Below, piece by piece: positions 58,549-64,000 of a DNA stretch of 64,000 nt. Positions within the stretch are counted from its first letter, which is position 1. Each line of letters starts with the position of its first letter. The notes under the pieces were generated by a model. That model worked only from the letters and a program-made list of their open reading frames with translations. It searched no databases and had not been told where the DNA came from. Source of the stretch: Chamaecyparis obtusa (lineage: Eukaryota; Streptophyta; Pinopsida; Cupressales; Cupressaceae). A program made the translations under genes and the position numbers. Where the stretch lies: NCBI GenBank assembly GCA_027943335.1, contig BSBK01001870.1:62001-126000 (forward strand), written 5' to 3'.

Positions 58549-59822
58549 TGTAATTACCCAAAAATGGGCTATAGGTTCATTAACCTCCTACATCATCAAA
58601 TCGAATGAAATCAACATCAAAATCCTAACCTAAGACACATATGAACATCATCAAATTCTAATTGATTATCCTAAATTCTACATCGAGGAATATTCCTAGA
58701 AATATTCCTAATTATCATAATTATCTTTAATTTAATAATTATTTGGCGATAAATCATATTTATCCTAAAGTTGATTAATTGAATATGATGAATATTTAAT
58801 TAATTAATTTAATTCTGCCACTTAATTATTTAATTAAATTTAATTAAATTTATTCCTAATTATTATTATTTAAATTTGACAATAAATCAAAATTCCTATC
58901 ATTAATTGATTAAATTCTTATTTAATTAATTAAAGCAAGTTATCATATTTAATGATATTATTTAATTGGAATAAAGTTTGATTTTAATAATTGATTAACC
59001 CATAAATCAATTATTTTAATTTAAAATCAGTTAAGTTGAAAATAAATCACTTTATTTTTAAATTAATTTATAATTAAATCATGCACAATCAGAAAAGCAG
59101 GCAACTAGAAATTAAAAACCAATTTTAAAATTGAAACTCAACATCTAATGATGAGTTGAAAAAAAAAACAAAAAAAAACTAAAGCTCCATCTTGAGATAA
59201 AAACTGCTTTTGCATGATTTTATGAATTATTTATTCTTAATTTCTTGTTAACTCAAAAATCAACCTGAGTTTATCAAGAGTGATTTATGGCTTTTTTTCA
59301 ATGCATCCTCAAAGTCCTAGATTTCTATAAAATCAAGGCTTAGCTCTTCACAAATCATCCACAAAATCCACAAAATTTGCATACTTACTGTGGAGAATTG
59401 ACATCTGAAGAATTGAAGCTTCTTGCGAATCAACAACTTTTTGTGAGATCAATCTTGTTTTCAATTCATTTTAGTTTTATTTCATATCATTGTTAGCTTA
59501 CTTTTCATATTCATAGATCAATTTCATTCTATAATAGTTTCATATCCAGATTTCTCATTCTTATTGCATAGAAAACCCAAAAATATAGATTAATTTGCAT
59601 TCATTACTTCATTGCTATCTTGCATTCAAATCCTTCATTTAGGTGTCATCAATGTCACTGGTCTCGGTCTAATCTGAGAAGATCATACTTGCACCTACTA
59701 GAAGGTGGTAAATCACCTGGTTAGTTAAGTTTTCATTCTATTGCATGATTTTGATTTTTGCTAACCTCTAATGTTTTACTAAAGTGTTGTGTCTATAGTT
59801 AGGTAAAAAATTCACACACACA
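58549..59822 (+). repeat. Deleted Tat copy 3' LTR
   Basis: TGTAATTACCCAAAAATGGG to TTCACACACACA; colinear with 52952-54220. Confidence 0.95.
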
Positions 59823-59827
59823 GTTGG

Positions 59828-60525
59828 TCTTCTCATTCTTCAGCACCTATCACACTTCCTTGTATACTTTGTTGCATCCTTATGAAGGTTAGGCCAATAG
59901 AACCTTATATTTAGTATTTTGATGGTTGTCCTTTTGGCTGCAAAATTCCCTCCACAAGTCTAATTGTGGCATGCATGCAAAATGTCATAGGTCGCATCCT
60001 CCCTTACACATCTCCTCATTACTTGATCTAGTCTAGTATTAAAAAAATCATCTCGATATACATGAGAAACTAAAGCTCTTTTCAACAAGTAACCTCTTCT
60101 CCTTTTGTGAAAAATAAGAAGAAATCATGTTGGCAACTAGGTAATTGGCTATATCATCATATCAAGGTGTATGGATGCTAATGGAGAATAGATGCTCATT
60201 TAGAAATGAATCATTAATACCTTCTGGATCTTCCTTAGTTGTCAACCATGATAGAAAATCTTCTATCACATTTTCCTTCCCTAGCTTATCAATAATAGTA
60301 ATATCAAAGTCCTACATCAATAATAACCATCTTGATAATCTACATATGATTGAAGGTTTTTCATAAGATATTTAATGGCAGCATGATCTATATGAATGAA
60401 GATTTGATAACCATTGATGTAATCCCTAAATTTATTAAGTGCATATATGACTTCTATCATCTCTTTTTATGTAATAGTGCAGTTAAATTCAGGTCCTTGC
60501 AAGTTTTTGGTGATGAAGTAGATAG
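59828..60525 (-). pseudogene. Gypsy-C RNase H and start of integrase
   Basis: The minus-strand reading resumes after the 1.9-kb insertion: IYFITKNLQGPEFNCTIT, stop, KEMIEVIYALNKFRDYINGY, QIFIHIDHAAIKYLMKN. By frame change it continues as LLMQDFDITIIDKLGKENVI and EDFLSWLTTKEDPEGINDSF. This is the gypsy RNase H end (DHAALKYL ... FDLTIVDKPG). The zinc-binding part of integrase toward 59828 is poorly kept. The deleted Tat copy interrupts it at 59822. Confidence 0.85.
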
Positions 60526-62439
60526 ATTTTGATTAAGGTAAAAATAGGTTTTGAATGGGCCTCAAAACCATATACATTCAATTTTTGAATGGAACCGTAA
60601 CCCTAAGCAATAGCAGAGAAAGATAGGAAATATAAGCACAGACCAAAATGAGATAGCTGGGGGGCGAAGATAAGTTTTACAAAGCCCCCCCAACACAAAT
60701 TTCTAGCAGAACTACCAGCAGCCCCAAACCAGCAAAACAACAACAGCTAAAAGAAGAATAAACACTAAGGCTCTAGCTGCTCAAAACCATTAGAGTGAAG
60801 CCAAAGCTTTACATCAATAGGATATATCTAGGGTTTTCAGGATCCCCAAACCCATAATATGGGTTTTGACATGGCTCCCATAACTAGTTTGGGTTTTAAC
60901 CTGGGACCCAAAACCAACATGGGGATATAGAGGATTCCCATGACAATAACCAACTGTTCTGATAGAAAGACTATTTCACCCTAGCAAAACCAAACTAGAA
61001 TAAAAACAACTTAAACATATGAGAAAATTAAACTTGAGTTGCACCAAGACATAAGGGTTTTGAAAGGCACCCCCAACCTTCAATAGAGAAATGGGGTTTT
61101 GGAAGTCTCCCCAAACCACCAAGCCACATCCTACCAGAAGAAAGATAATACAAGAAAAGATCTCTGGCAAAAAGTACTCCCTCCAACAAAGACCAAGCTC
61201 GGCAACAATACTCCTTCCCACCTCTTTCATCCAGCAATGAGCCACCTTAATAGGCTAAGCCTCCATCTCAAAAGGAGCCTCCATCTCAATAGGAAGCGGG
61301 AAAGAATAAAGAAGAAGGAGAGTAACCTTTAGCTTCCACTGAGCCCTTGAGTGAAACCCCACCTCAATAGGGATTTGCACCAATATAGAATGGAGAGGGA
61401 AGAAACATAAGATACCACAAAAATAGAGCATGGGAGGAGCAATAGAGCAGTGAAAACTGGTCCATCTCCCATCACAAGAAGTGGCAAGGCCCACATCACT
61501 CTAATATGCACCAATAGAACCAACACCACTCTCCCACACAAAAAAAGGGAGCTGCAAATCCCAGAGAGAGGCCAACAAAAAAGAGCCCCAAAAGATGATC
61601 CAACATAGTCGCACACCAACTCTGGGCTTCAAAAGAAAAAAGAAGCCTCTCTACACAAAAGCAAAGGGAGGAAAAACAAGCCTCATGAAGCTTTTCCACA
61701 GGGCATCAGCAAAGAGCTCCACTAAAATAGAGAGGAGGAAAAATAAAAAGATAGGAAATAAACTATCCCCTGCACTAAAGAAGGCCGAACCCCAACATCC
61801 AACAGGCCCAAAAACTCTAAGGACAAAATAACTTCCAATGAAGAGAGCCCCAAAAACCTTCCACTAAATGAAAGGAATCAAGAAAGATGAAGAGAATGAG
61901 ACAGATCCACCAAAAGAGTCTCCAAGGAACCACCAGATCCACCCCCCCCCCCCCCTCCCCACCCCACCCCCCGAAGAACAAGACCACACCACCAACAAAG
62001 AAAATACAAGGCAAGACAAATGAAACCCTGACCCAAAAAACCCGCACCAAGAAACCTCACGCCAAACTAAGAAAGAGCCCAAGGAAGAGGGGTGAGGTAG
62101 GAGAAAAAAAGAGCATCACAATCAATGAAGGAGAAGATAGCTATAGGAGCATCTCCATCAGTCCCATCGCCAACAATAACAAACTATCACCTCACTAGGA
62201 AAGAGATCATAGCTGACCAAGACACACCTTGCACCAAAAGAGTTGGGGAAGAGCTCCCAACGTAGAAATGATAGCCCCCAACCGCTAGAACTTGTAAACC
62301 CTCAGGTGGGTCATCTTCATCATCCTCATAATCACACAACTCATCTGAAGAACCATAAATCCTAGCGCCTGAGGCCCTATTCCCACTCTTCATTGTCAAT
62401 GTATTCTATCTTCTTGTTGACACGGATGTATTCTATCCT
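60526..62439. mobile_element. Unclassified 1.9-kb insertion with 15-bp target repeat
   Basis: Flanked by TGATGAAGTAGATAG (60511-60525) and TGATAAAGTAGATAG (62440-62454). The RNase H frame rejoins across it (TTIYFI / ITKNLQ). A 15-bp duplication is typical of target-primed (LINE/SINE-type) insertion, but no poly(A) or reverse transcriptase is visible. Base composition is richer in G+C than its surroundings and strongly strand-biased. It has a 14-C run (61942-61955) and a Lys/Pro-rich plus-strand frame (61887-62198) with PPPPPSPPHPPKNK. A minus-strand frame (62399-62187) reads ASGARIYGSSDELCDYEDDE then GGYHFYVGSSSPTLLVQGVS. None is recognised. A 5'-truncated LINE or a captured transcript are both possible. 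Confidence 0.65.
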
Positions 62440-62990
62440 TGATAAAGTAGATAGTTGTTTCCACAGTTTCTTCTTTCTACCCCAAGATAGCTCCAATAGC
62501 ATAATCTGATACATCATTGTGGATATGAAAAGGAATTTTCCCAATTGGTCCCTTTAAGAACAGTTTCTTGAGTCAAAGTTGTTTTCAAGTCGAAAAAGGT
62601 TTGTTCACATTGTGGTGTCCATTGGAAGTCAACATCCTTTGTCAAATAATTATATAATGGTCCTTTCATTTTGTTTAAATCTTTTATAAACCTCCTATAA
62701 TAACTTTCATGTCCCAAGAAACTCCTAACATCCTTCTACTTAACAAGAGTAGAAAGATTGAGAATTACTTCAATCTTTGTAGGTTCAACTTGGATACCTA
62801 CTTGTGAGATGTAGTGGTCAAGCACTACTCCCTCCTGCATCATCATGAAATATTTTTTATTATTCAAGGATAGATTGTGATCTTGAGACCTCTGTAAGAC
62901 TCTTTCTAAGTTTCTTAATACTTCCTCATAAGTGCCACCATAAATAGTAAAGCCATCCATACAACTCAATTGATTGAGTTCACTCTTCAA
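62440..62990 (-). pseudogene. Gypsy-C reverse transcriptase, C-terminal part, and RNase H start
   Basis: Reading CMDGFTIYGGTYEEVLRNLE is the YMDDFxxYG catalytic box, with Tyr and the last Asp changed to Cys and Gly. Then QRSQDHNLSLNNKKYFMMMQ, EGVVLDHYISQVGIQVEPTK, SYYRRFIKDLNKMKGPLYNY and DVDFQWTPQCEQTFFDLKTT; SDYAIGAILG is the RNase H start. The FMMMQEGVVLGH wording resembles non-chromodomain gypsy elements such as Athila. The frame is lost upstream at about 62960, so earlier reverse transcriptase, protease and gag are missing from the window. Confidence 0.92.
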
Positions 62991-64000
62991 TCAATTTAAG
63001 ATCAAATCTTCAATAAAATTGAGTCAATCCCCCTAATCATGGAATCCTAATTGAAATCCTAAATTCCTATATAATGAGATCTTATTCTCATATGTTAGAA
63101 CCATGTACTTTTTAATTCTTATTTTTTCCAAGTGAGCACAAGATGAGAGCCCATAATTTGCATTAAGAATGAGAATAACAAGGGAGACTTAGTCCGGTTT
63201 TCATATCTATGTTTTACACTAATTTCATTATTTGTTGTTATTGTATGCATCTCCATTATTATCTACGTTCTCTCTTGAATGTTAGGGATTATTTACAGTT
63301 GTTAAGATTTGTGATGGTCTAATTGTGTTGTTACAGGTTTTTGTATCTCGAATCCAACCCATAATCTACAAATATTATTAATATTAATGACATAAGATAG
63401 TGTGCTCTTTAACAATAATCATAGTGAAAATAAAACTTAATGTTGCATCATCATAACCCCTTTAATATTGTCTTCATTATCTCTATCTTTGGATGCTTCT
63501 TTTTTGAACAACTATGAATCCTTCTTGATCAAATGAAGAACCCTCATTTCATTAATTGAGTTTTCAATTGATGAAGTAGTAGAGATAAAAGACAAGAACA
63601 ATAGCCCTCCAAAAATAAACTAAACTGACTCTAAGAAGAGGGATTAAAAATGTTGGTACAATAGTGAACACAACTTCCTTATAATAGGAATGGAAAGATT
63701 CCTTGAAAATATAGGAACCCTTCCTTTGAAATAGTCAAGCAACATTTGGAAAAGTATATAAATCTCAAAGGACAATGAATGGGTGCTTCTATGCAATGAA
63801 AACTCTCTCTTAAGATAATAAAACTCTATTCTCAAAGTCATATCCCAAAGGAGAACAACTCAGCATTGAAGTTTATAGTTTTTGCAAGAAATCATGCCTC
63901 TAAGATTAGGCCCCATTATAAGATCTTGTTGCCCTCCTTATTCTCTATTATTTCTCTTAGAGAATCTATACCATTTGAAAATAAAACTAGTGTTCTCTAA
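62991..64000. other. No recognised gene
   Basis: AT-rich. CTCAATTGATTGAG and related inverted words at 62963-62990 sit at the break of the Gypsy-C frame. CCTATATAATGAG (about 63066) looks like a promoter TATA region, so an LTR may begin at about 62960, but no second copy is present to confirm it. Nothing else can be assigned. Confidence 0.4.

Larger units (their letters stand above)
52952..59822 (+). mobile_element. Internally deleted Tat copy, 6.9 kb
   Basis: Same family as 21555-39385. LTRs at 52952-54220 and 58549-59822 differ at roughly 2 per cent of positions by eye. A perfect target duplication GTTGG flanks it (52947-52951 and 59823-59827). Two internal deletions are visible against the long copy. 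One, at about 54237, joins the primer site directly to late RNase H and removes leader, gag, protease and reverse transcriptase. The other, at about 57690, removes the antisense gene. It still has primer site, polypurine tract and LTRs, so it is a candidate for having moved with help from full elements. Confidence 0.95.

Noticed and set aside
61887..62198. Proline-rich 103-codon protein
   Set aside because: Driven by a C homopolymer and low complexity; no start context, domain or partner supports it.

Overview
The window is repeat-dominated plant nuclear DNA, AT-rich, with no intact host gene. Ty1/copia and Ty3/gypsy LTR retrotransposons (including a Tat-lineage element with a second RNase H), a CACTA transposon, LINE remnants, a plant-mobile-domain gene and an alpha-expansin fragment all point to a seed plant with a large genome. 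A gymnosperm is my guess, an inference only. Almost every reading frame carries stops or frameshifts, so this is old to middle-aged mobile DNA in nested layers.

Left third (1-18.3 kb): a minus-strand copia element (Copia-B: protease and integrase at 18335-17363, integrase continuing at 585-367) is split by a 16.8-kb CACTA transposon (586-17359) flanked by ATA. Removing it rejoins the integrase frame exactly. The CACTA has no visible transposase. It carries the 5' part of an alpha-expansin gene (minus, 2504-1950; signal peptide, intron 1, EG45-like core), a GRF zinc-finger fragment with an intron (5591-5854), a degenerate tandem repeat, hairpin repeats, a LINE reverse-transcriptase scrap and about 91 TA units. 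Nested inside it is a second copia (Copia-A, 8920-17266, minus), whose reverse transcriptase is in turn split by a solo Tat LTR (10805-12030, target repeat GCTAC).

Middle (18.3-47.4 kb): an unrecognised decayed minus-strand ORF (21236-19842), then a minus-strand LTR element (21260-47445, about 8.35 kb without its insertion). That element has LTRs, a tRNA-Met-type primer site and a polypurine tract but no protease, reverse transcriptase or integrase. Instead it encodes a coiled-coil/multi-zinc-knuckle protein and a long highly charged protein. Its 3' LTR is split by a 17.8-kb Tat/gypsy element (21555-39385, plus) with one long gag-pol frame, a G-patch, dual RNase H, and an antisense spliced-looking gene with a plant mobile domain between pol and the 3' LTR. 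A short near-palindrome (TCGTACGAGTTT) recurs both in its leader and in the intron of that antisense gene.

Right third (47.4-64 kb): a minus-strand gypsy element (Gypsy-C) runs from a reverse-transcriptase fragment at 62.99 kb to the integrase C-terminus at 48.3 kb. Three insertions break it: a 1.9-kb element with a 15-bp target repeat (60526-62439), an internally deleted 6.9-kb Tat copy (52952-59822, target repeat GTTGG), and a 3.7-kb unit with an unknown gene-like ORF (48795-52478). In the two cases read most closely (the 1.9-kb and 3.7-kb units) the Gypsy-C frame rejoins at the insertion point.

No cellular pathway is encoded here. The interest lies in gene capture by the CACTA element, the pol-less two-ORF LTR element, the antisense PMD gene with its shared motif, and two unrecognised ORFs.
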